This document shows positions 1-9,251 of a DNA stretch of 42,482 nucleotides, one piece after another. How positions within the stretch are numbered: position 1 is the stretch's first letter; every line of letters begins with the position of its first letter. Under the pieces are notes generated by a model. It was not told the DNA's origin, ran no database searches, and worked only from the letters and a program-made list of their open reading frames with translations. The position numbers and the translations under genes are program-made. The DNA is from Phyllobacteriaceae bacterium (GTDB lineage: Bacteria > Pseudomonadota > Alphaproteobacteria > Rhizobiales > Rhizobiaceae): assembly GCA_023954255.1 (NCBI GenBank), contig JAMLIH010000022.1, forward strand, positions 1 through 42,482, read 5' to 3'.

Positions 1-57
1 AAATATCGCTATCGAGGGGATCTAGCTAAAGGCAATGCCTGCAGTCCGGACGCCGAC

Positions 58-312
58 TTAAGGCTGAAATCGTTCTAGCCAAGTCTTTACGCGGCTTTCA
101 TCGCGATAGGCGCAGCGTTCGCTTTCACCACTGGCAAACTCCACCATCACCTCAAACATATCGAGGCAGGCTTGGCTTTCTGCAATCTCCTTTGCCAGCT
201 GGTGCACACAGGCTATCGCCTGTTCGACACTGTCATATTCATACTTCCAGCGGGCAACGCCGATCACGTAAACCTTGGCAACGGCAAGCGGTTGGCTGTC
301 GGGATGTGTCAT
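58..312 (-). CDS. small hypothetical protein, 84 aa
   Basis: I do not recognise this protein. It is an 84-residue, acidic, soluble-looking polypeptide with no signal peptide or membrane segment. The central part (about residues 28-60) has a helical amphipathic pattern rich in Ala, Glu and Gln, and the C-terminus ends WLERFQP. It starts at ATG, stops at TAA, and is the only gene-like frame left of the tRNA-Thr. The ribosome binding site is weak. It lies beside an AT-rich spacer next to a tRNA 3' end, so it may be the edge of an accessory region. The composition looks coding, but nothing else supports it, hence moderate confidence. Confidence 0.5.
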   Translation of the reverse strand: MTHPDSQPLAVAKVYVIGVARWKYEYDSVEQAIACVHQLAKEIAESQACLDMFEVMVEFASGESERCAYRDESRVKTWLERFQP

Positions 313-556
313 ATCCCGTAATCATACCATGAGTTCTCAGACGTGAACCGACATGGTCAACTGAATAGGACCAGCGCTAGTTCAGCGCGTTTCTGCTTCC
401 TTTTTATATTGAGGATTCCCAGATTCAAGGCTGAGGTGGTGCGTGGGGGAGTTCATACCCGCACATATCATCACACGAAAAAGGGTGGGCTAGACGGGGG
501 TCTGAAAAAATGTTCTCAGAAATTTTATAATAAAAACAGGTAGTTAGTAAGGTAAC

Positions 557-631
<75 letters not shown>

Positions 632-795
632 TTCTTGTGGGCTTTCGCCGTTTGAAGCGGCGTGGCGCCGGTTCGACTGCCGGGCAAAACCCTGACCGTT
701 TGCGAAACCGCGTGCCTTCTGCCATATGGGCAGGGGCGTTGCAAGCGCAGAATTCCGCCGCCGTGCGGCGGCAGCGCAGGAGCGGTTTTCAGATC

Positions 796-999
796 ATGAC
801 GGCAGGAAAGAGTACCCCCAAATCCGGCCTCGACCGCAGAAAGCAGGCGCTTCGGGAAAACCTGAAGCGCCGCAAGGGTGCGTTGCGCGGCATTGCCGCC
901 ACAGATGCCGGAGAGACAGCCGAAAGGCCGAAGGCAAGGCGGGATGCCCTCAAGCCCCGTGCGTCAGGACCCGGGCCGCAAAGCGAGTCAGGAAACTGA
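796..999 (+). CDS. small basic protein upstream of murA
   Basis: A 67-residue frame starts at ATG 796. An AGGAG lies about 13 nt upstream, which is long spacing. The N-terminal half carries the motif LDRRKQALRENLKRRKG, an Arg/Lys-rich amphipathic helix of a kind I associate with short uncharacterised alphaproteobacterial proteins located just upstream of murA. The C-terminal half is low-complexity and Pro/Arg/Ser-rich. There is no signal peptide or membrane segment. Several overlapping frames exist here because of the high GC content. This one is preferred because of the helix motif and its position. Function is unknown. Confidence 0.45.
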   Translation: MTAGKSTPKSGLDRRKQALRENLKRRKGALRGIAATDAGETAERPKARRDALKPRASGPGPQSESGN

Positions 1000-1247
1000 C
1001 AGCATCGCCAGGCTCGGCCTGCCGCATTCCGCCGAAGTTAACCCTTCGGAAACCATCTGCTTGAAGCGGCCCGGCCTTTGGGCTAAGAGCGGACATCTTG
1101 GAAAACGGGGCAAAAAGCCTGGCGTGGCGAACGGGAACGCCAGCCGGGCGGGTGTTTGCGCGGTTCGCGGCATTTGAAACGCAGTGCCCCGCTAAGGCCA
1201 ATATTCTGCTCAATGGTGGGCGCTTAAGCAGACAGGGATCGGGTTGC

Positions 1248-2537
1248 ATGGACAGTATCAAGGTAAGGGGAGGCAATCGCCTCAATGGGGTAATCCCGAT
1301 TTCCGGCGCCAAGAACGCCGCGCTCCCCCTGATGATCGCGTCCCTGTTGACGTCGGACGATCTCGTTCTCGAAAATGTGCCCCACCTTGCCGATGTGGAA
1401 TCGCTGATCCGCATCCTCACCAATCATGGCGTCGACTACCACGTCGAGGGCAAGCGCCCCGCGCATAACGGCCAGCAGGGCCGCAACATCGCCTTCAGGG
1501 CGGGCGAGATCGTCGATACCACCGCTCCCTATGAACTTGTCTCCAAGATGCGTGCCAGCTTCTGGGTCATCGGCCCGCTGCTCGCCCGCATGCACAAGGC
1601 CAGGGTTTCGCTTCCCGGCGGCTGCGCCATCGGCACACGGCCGGTCGATCTCTTCATCGACAGTCTGGAAGCCCTGGGCGCGCGCATCTCCATCGACAAT
1701 GGCTATGCCGTTGCCGAGGCACCCGGCGGTCTGGTCGGCGCGGACTACACCTTCTCCAAGGTTTCCGTCGGTGCCACCCATGTGGCGGTGATGGCCGCAA
1801 CCCTGGCGAAGGGCAAAACCGTCCTGCACAACGCGGCGCGCGAGCCGGAAGTGACCGACCTCGCCAACTGCCTGATTGCCATGGGGGCGAAAATCACCGG
1901 CGCCGGAACATCCACCATCACGATTGAAGGCGTCGACGCGCTGCATGGCGCGCGCCACCGCGTGCTGCCCGACCGCATCGAGACCGGCACCTATGCCATG
2001 GCGGTGGCGATTGCCGGCGGCGACGTGCTGCTCAAGGATGCCCAGGCGCCGCTGCTGCAGAATGCGCTCGATGTGCTGGTTCAGGCCGGCGTCGAAATCG
2101 AGGAAAAGAATGACGGCATCCGCGTCATGCGCAACGGCCATGGCATCAAGCCGGTCGATGTGACGACGGAGCCCTTCCCGGGCTTTCCCACCGATCTTCA
2201 GGCCCAGTTCATGGCGCTGATGACCCAGGCCGAAGGCACCAGCACCATTCGAGAGACGATTTTTGAAAACCGTTTCATGCACGTTCAGGAACTGGCGCGG
2301 CTGGGAGCAAGGATCGTGCTCGACGGTCAGAAGGCGACCGTTCACGGCCCGTCGCCGCTGAAGGGTGCGCAGGTGATGGCGACCGATCTTCGCGCCTCGG
2401 TCTCCCTCGTCATGGCGGGGCTGGTTGCCGAAGGCGAGACCACGGTGACCCGCGTCTATCACCTTGATCGCGGCTTCGAGCATCTCGAGCAGAAACTGTC
2501 GGCCTGTGGCGCAGCGGTTGAACGCATTTCCTCTTGA
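1248..2537 (+). CDS. murA: UDP-N-acetylglucosamine 1-carboxyvinyltransferase MurA
   Basis: This is the first committed enzyme of peptidoglycan synthesis. It transfers enolpyruvate from PEP to UDP-GlcNAc in the cytoplasm. The 429-residue length matches the family. The N-terminal substrate-binding motif GAKNAALP contains Lys22. The catalytic loop [13 protein letters not shown] contains Cys126, the residue attacked by fosfomycin in this family. DRIETG is at about 242-247, and [10 protein letters not shown] carries the general acid/base Asp316. The two inside-out alpha/beta domains are represented. I chose ATG 1248 because [10 protein letters not shown] is the usual start; the open frame runs 50 codons further upstream but looks unlike the family. 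It heads the murA, DUF2948, hisD cluster. Confidence 0.97.
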   Translation: MDSIKVRGGNRLNGVIPISGAKNAALPLMIASLLTSDDLVLENVPHLADVESLIRILTNHGVDYHVEGKRPAHNGQQGRNIAFRAGEIVDTTAPYELVSKMRASFWVIGPLLARMHKARVSLPGGCAIGTRPVDLFIDSLEALGARISIDNGYAVAEAPGGLVGADYTFSKVSVGATHVAVMAATLAKGKTVLHNAAREPEVTDLANCLIAMGAKITGAGTSTITIEGVDALHGARHRVLPDRIETGTYAMAVAIAGGDVLLKDAQAPLLQNALDVLVQAGVEIEEKNDGIRVMRNGHGIKPVDVTTEPFPGFPTDLQAQFMALMTQAEGTSTIRETIFENRFMHVQELARLGARIVLDGQKATVHGPSPLKGAQVMATDLRASVSLVMAGLVAEGETTVTRVYHLDRGFEHLEQKLSACGAAVERISS

Positions 2538-2687
2538 GCTGTTCCGTCAAACGTTCAGATCGGCCCGAGCAGAATGACGCACCGGGCACAGCAAACACCC
2601 GAAAACCTTGCTTTTCGCCGCGACCTTTTCTACCTGAACCGCGAAAACACAGATGTGCGGGAAATCCGGCGCGGGCGGGAAACTGTC

Positions 2688-3116
2688 ATGGCATCAAATC
2701 GCAGAAAACTGGTGGCGCTCGACGCAGAGGATCTCGCGGTCGTCTCGGCCCATTGCCAGGATGCCGTTCTCAAGCTCAGGGATGCGCGCTTCTTTCCCTC
2801 CGAACGCCGCTTCGTGCTCGAACTCAACCGCTTTGCCTGGGAGGAGGGCGAGCGGCAGAAGGAGCGGCGCAAGTCGGTACTGCATTTCGAAAGGGTTGAA
2901 AGGGCCTCGACCCAGGGCATCAACCAGCGCGACAGGGAGCAGGTTCTCTCCCTGCTCGCCATGCTTTATACGCCTTCGGAAAGTCCTGCTGGAGCCATCG
3001 ATCTGGTCTTTTCCGGCGATTTTCAGATACGCCTGTCCGTGGAGTGCATCGAGGTCCAGCTCACCGACATGGATGCTTCCTGGGAAGCGTCTTCCGTTCC
3101 CGTTCACAAGGATTGA
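2688..3116 (+). CDS. DUF2948 family protein
   Basis: This 142-residue protein belongs to an uncharacterised family that usually sits between murA and hisD in Rhizobiales. I recognise it from the opening LVALDAEDLAVVSAH, the RRFVLELNRFAWE core and the FSGDFQIRLSVECIEVQL strand near the C-terminus. No signal peptide or membrane helix is seen, so it is probably cytoplasmic. The frame is open further upstream, but ATG 2688 (MASNRRK) gives the normal family length. Its stop is 41 nt before the hisD start, consistent with one operon. The function is not known. The conserved neighbourhood is the main clue. Confidence 0.85.
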   Translation: MASNRRKLVALDAEDLAVVSAHCQDAVLKLRDARFFPSERRFVLELNRFAWEEGERQKERRKSVLHFERVERASTQGINQRDREQVLSLLAMLYTPSESPAGAIDLVFSGDFQIRLSVECIEVQLTDMDASWEASSVPVHKD

Positions 3117-3157
3117 AATCCGCAGCACCTCATCTGCGGTCATTGAGGAGCCAGCCC

Positions 3158-4450
3158 GTGCCCCAGAGGCTAGACAGCAATCAGCCGGATTTCGAGGCAG
3201 CCTTTGCTTCCGTTCTTTCCGCCAAGCGCGAACAGGCGGCCGATGTCGATGCCGTGGTTGCCGGCATCGTCGCCGATGTGCGCCGGCACGGCGATGCGGC
3301 ACTGATCGAATACACCGCGCGCTTCGACCGGCTGACGCTGGAGCCCGGACAGTTGCGCGTTTCGCCCGATGAGATCGCGGCTGCAATGGAGGCGGTTCCG
3401 AAGGAGCAGCTTGAAGCGCTGACGCTTGCTCGCGACCGCATTCGCGCCCATCACCAAAGGCAGATGCCGAAAGACGACCGCTATATAGATCCGGTCGGTG
3501 TCGAGTTGGGCTCGCGCTGGACGGCGGTGGAAGCCGTCGGCCTCTACGTGCCGGGCGGAACGGCGAGCTATCCGAGCTCGGTACTGATGAATGCCGTTCC
3601 GGCAAAGGTGGCAGGCGTCGGGCGCATCGTCATGGTTGTCCCGACCCCCGATGGCAAGCTCAATCCCCTGGTGCTGGTGGCGGCCGGTCTTGCCGGCGTC
3701 GACGAGATCTACCGCATTGGCGGCGCCCAGGCGGTGGCGGCCCTTGCCTACGGCACGGAGACCATTGCCCCGGTCGCCAAGATCGTCGGTCCGGGCAATG
3801 CCTATGTGGCGGCTGCCAAGCGCCAGGTATTTGGTACCGTCGGCATCGACATGATCGCCGGACCTTCCGAAGTGCTGGTCGTTGCCGATGGCGAGAACGA
3901 TCCCGACTGGCTGGCGATCGACCTGCTCGCCCAGGCAGAACACGATACCGCCGCGCAATCGATCCTGATCACCGATTCGCCCGAACTGGCCGATGCCGTG
4001 ATCGACGCCGTTGAGCGGCAGCTCAAAACCCTGCCAAGGGCGGAGATCGCGGCTGCGAGCTGGCGCGATTTCGGCGTTGTCATCACCGTTGGCGCGCTCG
4101 ATGAGGCGCTGCCGCTGGTCAACCGGCTGGCCGCCGAGCACCTTGAAATCGCGACAGCCGATCCCGAGGCCTTTCTCGCCGGTGTGCGCAATGCCGGTGC
4201 GGTCTTCCTCGGCAAGCACACGCCCGAGGCCATCGGCGATTATGTCGGCGGTTCGAACCACGTCCTGCCGACGGCCCGCTCGGCCCGCTTTTCCTCCGGT
4301 CTTTCTGTACTCGATTTCGTCAAGCGCACCTCGATCCTCAAATGCGGTCCCGATCAGTTGGCGGCCATCGGCCCTGCGGCGGTAACCCTGGCGGAAGCCG
4401 AAGGATTGCAAGCCCATGGCAGGTCTGTTTCAATCCGGATGAATCGCTGA
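3158..4450 (+). CDS. hisD: histidinol dehydrogenase HisD
   Basis: HisD catalyses the last two steps of histidine synthesis, converting L-histidinol to L-histidine with two NAD+. It is a zinc enzyme acting as a cytoplasmic dimer. The 430-residue product has VPGGTASYPSSVLM (131-144), GPGNAYVAAAKRQ (211-223), the metal ligands in LLAQAEHDTAAQS (Gln259, His262) and the catalytic pair Glu327-His328 in RLAAEHLEIA. The start is GTG 3158: a GAGGAG at 3145-3150 lies 7 nt upstream and the protein then begins MPQRLDSN. The ATG at 3044 in the same frame lies inside the upstream gene and is rejected. Histidine synthesis genes are otherwise absent from the window, as is usual for the scattered his genes of this order. 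Confidence 0.97.
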   Translation: MPQRLDSNQPDFEAAFASVLSAKREQAADVDAVVAGIVADVRRHGDAALIEYTARFDRLTLEPGQLRVSPDEIAAAMEAVPKEQLEALTLARDRIRAHHQRQMPKDDRYIDPVGVELGSRWTAVEAVGLYVPGGTASYPSSVLMNAVPAKVAGVGRIVMVVPTPDGKLNPLVLVAAGLAGVDEIYRIGGAQAVAALAYGTETIAPVAKIVGPGNAYVAAAKRQVFGTVGIDMIAGPSEVLVVADGENDPDWLAIDLLAQAEHDTAAQSILITDSPELADAVIDAVERQLKTLPRAEIAAASWRDFGVVITVGALDEALPLVNRLAAEHLEIATADPEAFLAGVRNAGAVFLGKHTPEAIGDYVGGSNHVLPTARSARFSSGLSVLDFVKRTSILKCGPDQLAAIGPAAVTLAEAEGLQAHGRSVSIRMNR

Positions 4451-4519
4451 TATTGACCTTGCCAAACCCGGCTTGGCGCCGGTCCCCTTCAATCTGCAAA
4501 GAGTTGCCGTTTCGCTGTC

Positions 4520-5005
4520 ATGTCCGCGCAAGATCAATCCAAGAACAGGCTGGTGGATGTTGTCCTCGACAGCGATTCCTTCGGCCGTGCCACGCCGGAC
4601 GTCGAGCATGAACGGGCGGTGGCGATCTTCGACCTGATCGAGGAAAACTCCTTCAGGCCCGAAGGGGATACCGGCGGGCCTTACAAGCTGACGCTGTCGC
4701 TGGCCGAAAACCGGCTGGTCTTCAACATCATGCGCGAGGACGGCAGCCCGGTGATCGTGCACATGCTGTCGCTGACGCCCTTCAAGCGGGTCATCAAGGA
4801 CTACTTCATGATCTGCGAAAGCTATTACGAGGCGATCCGCACCTCGTCGCCGGCGCAGATCGAGGCGATCGACATGGGCCGGCGCGGCCTGCACAATGAG
4901 GGATCGCAGACCCTGCAGGAACGCCTGAAAGGCAAGATCGAGGTGGATTTCGACACCGCGCGCCGTCTCTTCACACTGATTTGCGTATTGCACTGGCGCG
5001 GATGA
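4520..5005 (+). CDS. UPF0262 family protein
   Basis: This 161-residue protein of the conserved uncharacterised family UPF0262 is found next to hisD in alphaproteobacteria. Recognisable blocks are [26 protein letters not shown] split over residues 10-35, the [10 protein letters not shown] segment, [32 protein letters not shown], and the C-terminal [18 protein letters not shown]. There is no signal peptide or membrane segment. The final TGA overlaps the next start codon as ATGA, so translation of the phosphatase-like gene is probably coupled to it. No biochemical function is established for the family that I know of. Confidence 0.92.
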   Translation: MSAQDQSKNRLVDVVLDSDSFGRATPDVEHERAVAIFDLIEENSFRPEGDTGGPYKLTLSLAENRLVFNIMREDGSPVIVHMLSLTPFKRVIKDYFMICESYYEAIRTSSPAQIEAIDMGRRGLHNEGSQTLQERLKGKIEVDFDTARRLFTLICVLHWRG

Positions 5006-5487
5006 GCGACCCATCTAACAAGGCGGACGACAAGGCAGCGGAAGGCGCCGCACCGCTGACCTCGGTGCTGTTTGCCTGCACCATGAACTCCATCCGCTCG
5101 CCCATGGCCGAGCGCCTGTTCAAGAACCTGCTGGGCGCCACCGTCTATTGCGATTCGGTAGGCATCGAGGAGGGGGAGACCGACGGGTTCGCCGTCGCCG
5201 TCATGAGCGAGCGCGGCCTCGACATGGCAAGCCACAAGTCCAAACGGTTCGACGATCTGGAAGACATCTATTTCGACCTGATCGTCACCCTGTCGCCCCA
5301 GGCCCATCACAAGGCGCTGGATCTGGCGGCCGGCCACGCAATCGAGGTCGAGTACTGGCCGACCATGGACCCCTCGACGGTGGCCGGCAGCCGCGACCAG
5401 GTGCTGGAGGCCTATCGCCAGGTGCGCGATGCGCTGGAGGAGAAAATCCGCAGCCGGTTTGCCGTTTCCGCCGAAAAGGAAAAATAG
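5002..5487 (+). CDS. low-molecular-weight protein tyrosine phosphatase / ArsC-like protein
   Basis: This is a 161-residue protein of the low-molecular-weight phosphatase / thioredoxin-type arsenate reductase superfamily. The P-loop CX5R is CTMNSIRS (Cys26, Arg32), and a likely general acid Asp123 lies in TMDPST. The family uses the loop Cys to attack phosphotyrosine or arsenate. The cytoplasmic substrate here is unknown. ATG 5002 is preferred because it forms an ATGA overlap with UPF0262; a TTG at 4981 is also in frame. The charged N-terminal extension of about 20 residues and the Lys/Glu-rich tail are probably disordered. The gene is part of the conserved hisD-infA block. Nothing in the context points to arsenic. 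Confidence 0.88.
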   Translation: MSDPSNKADDKAAEGAAPLTSVLFACTMNSIRSPMAERLFKNLLGATVYCDSVGIEEGETDGFAVAVMSERGLDMASHKSKRFDDLEDIYFDLIVTLSPQAHHKALDLAAGHAIEVEYWPTMDPSTVAGSRDQVLEAYRQVRDALEEKIRSRFAVSAEKEK

Positions 5488-5643
5488 ACAGGCTTGTTAT
5501 GTTGATAGTTCACTTTTCGGCCGCGCTGGGATAGGTTCCGCGCGAATTGAGCCCGGCTTCGCCATGAAACCGGGAAAACAGCCGGCGGGTCCAGGGCAAC
5601 GGTCCGCGGCAACGCAGAAAATGCAAAGCGCAAAAGAGGTAGA

Positions 5644-5862
5644 ATGCCGAAAGAGGAAGTCCTTGAGTTTCCGGGCGTGGTGACCGAACTGCTCCCCAAC
5701 GCCACTTTCCGCGTCAAGCTGGAAAACGACCACGAGATCATCGCCCATACCGCGGGCCGCATGCGCAAGAACCGCATCCGCGTTCTGGCCGGCGACAAGG
5801 TGCTAGTGGAAATGACGCCATACGATCTGACCAAGGGTCGGATCACCTACCGTTTCAAATAG
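5644..5862 (+). CDS. infA: translation initiation factor IF-1
   Basis: IF-1 binds the A site of the 30S subunit during initiation together with IF-2 and IF-3. The product has the standard 72 residues and consists of one S1/OB-fold domain: [41 protein letters not shown] and [20 protein letters not shown] in order. An AGAGG lies just upstream of the ATG, with short spacing. It is followed 9 nt later by maf, consistent with co-transcription. The 156-nt gap before it leaves room for its own promoter, although I do not see a clear one. Confidence 0.98.
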   Translation: MPKEEVLEFPGVVTELLPNATFRVKLENDHEIIAHTAGRMRKNRIRVLAGDKVLVEMTPYDLTKGRITYRFK

Positions 5863-5871
5863 GATCGCACC

Positions 5872-6495
5872 GTGTCGGGCAGGTTGAAGCTCATCCTGGC
5901 CTCCGGCTCGCCCAGGCGCCTGCAGCTTCTGCAGCAGGCGGGCATAGAGCCTGACCATCTCTGCCCGGTCAATGCCGACGAGACGCCGGCCAAGGGTGAG
6001 GCGCCGCGCACGCTCGCCAAGCGGCTGGCCCGCGAAAAGGCGGAACTGGCAGTCGAGAACGCAACCCGCACGCCGGAACTGCAGGGCTGTCTGATCCTGG
6101 CCGCCGACACCGTGGTCGCGCTCGGCCGCCGCGTTCTGCCCAAGGCGGAAATGCTCGATCAGGCTTCCAATTGCCTCAGGCTTCTTTCCGGCCGCTCGCA
6201 CCGCGTCTATACCGGCATTACGCTGGTAACCCCCAAGGGCGCCTTCCGCCACCGGCTGGTGGAAACCCGCGTGCGTTTCAAGCGGCTGTCGCGCGAGGAG
6301 ATGGAAGCCTATCTCGCCTCCGGCGAATGGCGCGGCAAGGCGGGCGGCTATGCCATTCAGGGCCTTGCCGGCTCCTTCGTCGTCAAGCTTGTCGGCTCCT
6401 ACACCAATGTCGTCGGTCTGCCGCTGCACGAGACGGTTTCGATGCTCGTCGGCGAAGGCTATCCGGTTCATTTCAACTGGGTCAACCGCACCTGA
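5872..6495 (+). CDS. maf: Maf-like nucleotide pyrophosphatase
   Basis: A Maf/YhdE/YceF family nucleoside triphosphate pyrophosphatase of 207 residues. These enzymes hydrolyse dTTP/UTP or modified nucleotides to monophosphates and have been linked to division control and house-cleaning. The signature [11 protein letters not shown] is at residues 10-20. The catalytic Asp79 is in [10 protein letters not shown], and [13 protein letters not shown] and [13 protein letters not shown] follow. The start is GTG 5872, the codon that places the signature at the usual N-terminal position. The stop TGA overlaps the yacG start as TGATG. Which Maf subfamily, and therefore which nucleotide preference, is not decidable here. 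Confidence 0.94.
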   Translation: MSGRLKLILASGSPRRLQLLQQAGIEPDHLCPVNADETPAKGEAPRTLAKRLAREKAELAVENATRTPELQGCLILAADTVVALGRRVLPKAEMLDQASNCLRLLSGRSHRVYTGITLVTPKGAFRHRLVETRVRFKRLSREEMEAYLASGEWRGKAGGYAIQGLAGSFVVKLVGSYTNVVGLPLHETVSMLVGEGYPVHFNWVNRT

Positions 6496-6692
6496 TGACG
6501 GACGGCAAGGACAAGGTGGCGCCGCTGCGCAAGCCGGTTCCCTGTCCCAATTGCGGCAAGCCGTCGAGCCGCGATACCTATCCCTTCTGCTCGTTGCGCT
6601 GCTCGGAGGTCGATCTCAACCGCTGGTTTTCCGGCAGCTATGCTGTGCCGGGCAAGCCCGCGGATGATGGTCCCGACAGCAGTGAAAACTGA
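6495..6692 (+). CDS. yacG: DNA gyrase inhibitor YacG, zinc-binding
   Basis: A 65-residue zinc-finger protein. The four ligands are Cys17 and Cys20 in CPNCGK and Cys32 and Cys36 in PFCSLRC, followed by the family's DLNRWFSGSY segment. YacG of E. coli binds GyrB and inhibits gyrase by blocking DNA binding. The same role is inferred here by homology. The ATG overlaps the maf stop (TGATG), so translation is probably coupled. The acidic, Pro-rich tail after residue 50 is likely disordered. The maf-yacG pairing just upstream of a tRNA-Phe is common in rhizobia. Confidence 0.93.
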   Translation: MTDGKDKVAPLRKPVPCPNCGKPSSRDTYPFCSLRCSEVDLNRWFSGSYAVPGKPADDGPDSSEN

Positions 6693-6880
6693 CTGTTGGC
6701 CGCGTTCGGATGTTGCAGCGGTCAGCCCGAAAACGGCACGCCCGGACTTGCCGGAAATAATTCCCCCGGCAGTCTTTCAACCCACTGGACAGGTCCGGGG
6801 ACAGACACTATAACCCGCCCAGTCTTGGACGGGGAAACCCGTCAGCCCCTTATCGTGCACGTTCTTCTTTGTGTACAAAT

Positions 6881-6955
6881 GCCCGGGTAGCTCAGGGGTA
6901 GAGCAGCGGATTGAAAATCCGCGTGTCGGTGGTTCAAATCCGCCCCCGGGCACCA
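6881..6955 (+). tRNA. tRNA-Phe (GAA anticodon)
   Basis: A complete cloverleaf is present. The acceptor stem is GCCCGGG/CCCGGGC and the D arm contains AGCTCAGGGGTAGAGC. The anticodon stem GCGGA/TCCGC with loop TTGAAAA gives anticodon GAA (phenylalanine). The T loop is TTCAAAT, and discriminator A plus encoded CCA end at 6955. The 3' end lies 24 nt from the convergent LuxR-type gene. No duplicated tRNA 3' fragment is seen downstream. Confidence 0.98.
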
Positions 6956-6979
6956 TTTACCGATCTTTGCCGCAACGTT

Positions 6980-7768
6980 TCAGCGCCGCCAGGATTCCGA
7001 CAGGTGGCCGATGAACTTGTTGAACAGTTCGGCCTGCGAGGAAATGTTGAGCTTGGCATAGACATTCTTGCGGTGGATCTTCACCGTGCCGGGCGAGATG
7101 TTGAGAACCTCGCCGATCGACAGCGACGAGTGTCCCTTCAGGATCAGCAGCACGATCTCCACTTCCCGCTTGGACAGGATGTCCCTGCCGAACTCCCTGA
7201 AGGCGCTTTCCAGCAGGCTCGCCCTCGGCGGGGCGGAATTCGCGGCCGAGTTCTTCCAGAGCTTTTTGCCGAGCGCCGACAGCACGGGCGCCGCGCTTTC
7301 GAACAGTGCCTTTTCCTTGGCGCTGAACAGCCGCTGGTCCTTGTTGCGGGTGATGCTGAGGACGATGGAGGCGCCCTTGTTGGCCTTGAAGGCAATGCCG
7401 ATTTCATCGGCTATGCCGGTGAGGTGGTAGTGCTGGCGGTAGAACTCGCTTTTCTGGAAACGGTCCGGCGACAATTGCCGCATGACCATCAGCCCGGAGT
7501 CCGGATTGACGATGGAATGCGCGTAGAACGGATCGAGCAGGAACGGCCCCTGCAGATAGTCGTCGATGATGACCTTGCGGCGCTCCCTGGCGACATGATG
7601 GTAGACCGCTTTCGCCTTGGCTTGCCCGTATTCGAAGACCATGAGGGCATCGAAATCCAGCATGCTGGCGACAAGGTCGCGATAGCCCTTCTCCGTCGGG
7701 CCCTTTTCCACTTGTCCGGCGACCGCCGCATTCCATTCGGCGAACAGCTCTGTCGGTTTTTTGCGCAT
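6980..7768 (-). CDS. LuxR-family transcriptional regulator
   Basis: A 262-residue regulator. The C-terminal LuxR-type helix-turn-helix is clear (about 195-255): LSKREVEIVLLILKGHSSLSIGEVLNISPGTVKIHRKNVYAKLNIS, here written in pieces of the family signature (SxREVEI, SIGEVLNIS, TVKIHRKNVYAKL). The N-terminal about 170 residues form an alpha/beta sensor-like domain with no receiver Asp signature and no autoinducer-domain Trp/Tyr pattern that I can confirm. ATG 7768 (MRKKPTELF) is chosen; the frame remains open upstream but runs into the intergenic region. It is transcribed away from gabT across a 163-nt gap, so it probably regulates gabT-gabD. The ligand is unknown. Confidence 0.88.
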   Translation of the reverse strand: MRKKPTELFAEWNAAVAGQVEKGPTEKGYRDLVASMLDFDALMVFEYGQAKAKAVYHHVARERRKVIIDDYLQGPFLLDPFYAHSIVNPDSGLMVMRQLSPDRFQKSEFYRQHYHLTGIADEIGIAFKANKGASIVLSITRNKDQRLFSAKEKALFESAAPVLSALGKKLWKNSAANSAPPRASLLESAFREFGRDILSKREVEIVLLILKGHSSLSIGEVLNISPGTVKIHRKNVYAKLNISSQAELFNKFIGHLSESWRR

Positions 7769-7817
7769 TATGCGAAGCAATCTGCACCGGCGTGCTGCAA
7801 GGTTCAACAAGGGCGAG

Positions 7818-7845
7818 GCGATATCCCTTTGGATATATGTATCGC
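7818..7845. promoter_or_regulatory. inverted repeats in the regulator/gabT intergenic region
   Basis: An ATATCC / GGATAT inverted repeat (7821-7826 and 7831-7836, 4-nt spacer) lies inside a GCGATA / TATCGC pair (7818-7823 and 7840-7845). It is the only conspicuous dyad in the 163-nt gap between the divergent LuxR-type gene and gabT, so it is a candidate operator. This is inference from symmetry and position only. Confidence 0.35.
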
Positions 7846-7931
7846 TTTTGCCGGTTTGGCTATCATTTTGCCAAGGTTCGGGGAGGAGCCGGCTTGCTGC
7901 TCCCCTGTGTGGCGATTTCAGGGGAAACGAC

Positions 7932-9212
7932 ATGGCTACGAATAAGGAAAATGAAACACGCCGCAAGGGTGCGATTGCCCGTGGTGTCGGCGTGATGACG
8001 CAGGTCTATGCAGACAAGGCCGAGAATGCCGAACTGTGGGACGTCGAGGGCAACCGCTACATCGACTTTGCCTCCGGTATCGCGGTGCTCAACACCGGCC
8101 ACCGCCATCCCAAGGTGATGGCGGCAGTCCACGAGCAGATCGACCGCTTTACCCATACCTGCCATCAGGTGGTTCCCTACGAGAATTACGTGCGCCTTGC
8201 CGAGCGGCTCAACGCGCTGGTGCCGGGCAGTGAAGAGAAGAAGACGATTTTCGTCACCACCGGGGCCGAGGCTCTGGAAAACGCGGTGAAGATCGCCCGT
8301 GCCTCGACCGGCCGCAATGCGGTGGTCGCCTTTTCGGGCGGCTTTCACGGCCGCACCTTCATGGGCATGGCGATGACCGGCAAGGTCTTCCCCTACAAGG
8401 CTGGCTTCGGTGCCATGCCGGGCGATGTCTACCACGCCCCGTTCCCCGTCGAGATGCACGGGGTCAGCGAGGCGGATGCCATTGCTGCGCTCGAGCGGCT
8501 GTTCAAGGCGGACGTGGACCCGGCACGGGTGGCGGCCATCGTCATCGAGCCGGTGCAGGGCGAGGGCGGTTTCTATGTCGCGCCCAAGAGTTTCATGCAG
8601 AAGCTGCGCGCGATCTGCGACGAATACGGCATCCTGATGATCATCGACGAGGTGCAGACCGGCTTTGCCCGTACCGGCACCATGCTGGCGATCGAGCAGT
8701 ACGACATCGAGCCCGATCTGGTGACGATGGCGAAAAGCCTTGCGGGCGGTTTCCCGCTGGCAGCCGTCACGGGGCGTGCCTCGGTCATGGATGCGCCGGC
8801 GCCGGGCGGTCTCGGCGGCACCTATGGCGGATCGCCCATCGGCATCGCGGCAGCCAATGCGGTCATCGACGTGATCGAGGAAGAGGGGCTTTGCGAGCGG
8901 GCGAACCTGCTCGGCAACCGCCTCAAGCAGCGCCTTGAAAGCCTGCGCGATGACGTTCCGGAGATTTCCGACATCCGCGGACCGGGTTTCATGAATGCGG
9001 TGGAGTTTGCCGATCCCGGCTCGAAAGCGCCCGATGCCGGCTTTGCCGGAAGGGTCAAGGACATCGCGCTCACGAAGGGGCTGATCCTTCTGACCTGCGG
9101 CATTCATGGCAATGTGATCCGCTTCCTGTCGCCGATCACCATTCAGGACGAGGTCTTCGGCGAGGCACTGGACCTTCTGGAAGCCTCGATCCGCGAAGCC
9201 CGCACGGCCTGA
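7932..9212 (+). CDS. gabT: 4-aminobutyrate aminotransferase (class III)
   Basis: A PLP-dependent class III omega-aminotransferase of 426 residues, the same length as E. coli GabT. It transfers the amino group of GABA to 2-oxoglutarate to give succinate semialdehyde. Visible elements are the TTGAEALENAVKIAR cofactor-phosphate region (109-123), SGGFHGRT (135-142), the IIDEVQTGFARTGTM block with the cofactor Asp239, and MAKSLAGGFPL with Lys268, which forms the Schiff base. ATG 7932 has AGGGGAAA upstream; the open frame extends further left but is not coding-like. It is followed by gabD 39 nt later. A beta-alanine or other omega-amino acid activity cannot be excluded, which matters given the pyrimidine locus further right. 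Confidence 0.93.
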   Translation: MATNKENETRRKGAIARGVGVMTQVYADKAENAELWDVEGNRYIDFASGIAVLNTGHRHPKVMAAVHEQIDRFTHTCHQVVPYENYVRLAERLNALVPGSEEKKTIFVTTGAEALENAVKIARASTGRNAVVAFSGGFHGRTFMGMAMTGKVFPYKAGFGAMPGDVYHAPFPVEMHGVSEADAIAALERLFKADVDPARVAAIVIEPVQGEGGFYVAPKSFMQKLRAICDEYGILMIIDEVQTGFARTGTMLAIEQYDIEPDLVTMAKSLAGGFPLAAVTGRASVMDAPAPGGLGGTYGGSPIGIAAANAVIDVIEEEGLCERANLLGNRLKQRLESLRDDVPEISDIRGPGFMNAVEFADPGSKAPDAGFAGRVKDIALTKGLILLTCGIHGNVIRFLSPITIQDEVFGEALDLLEASIREARTA

Positions 9213-9251
9213 GGCAATCGAGATCATCTCCTTCAAGAGAGCGGAGTTCCC

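Noticed and set aside
343-543. 66-residue plus-strand frame in the AT-rich spacer
   Set aside because: No good ribosome site, no domain, unusual composition. Treated as non-coding.
1224-2483. Long minus-strand frame opposite murA
   Set aside because: Same shadow effect, no recognisable motif.
5002-5487. Arsenate resistance role for the low-molecular-weight phosphatase-like gene
   Set aside because: No arsR, arsB or acr3 nearby. The gene belongs to the conserved hisD-infA block.
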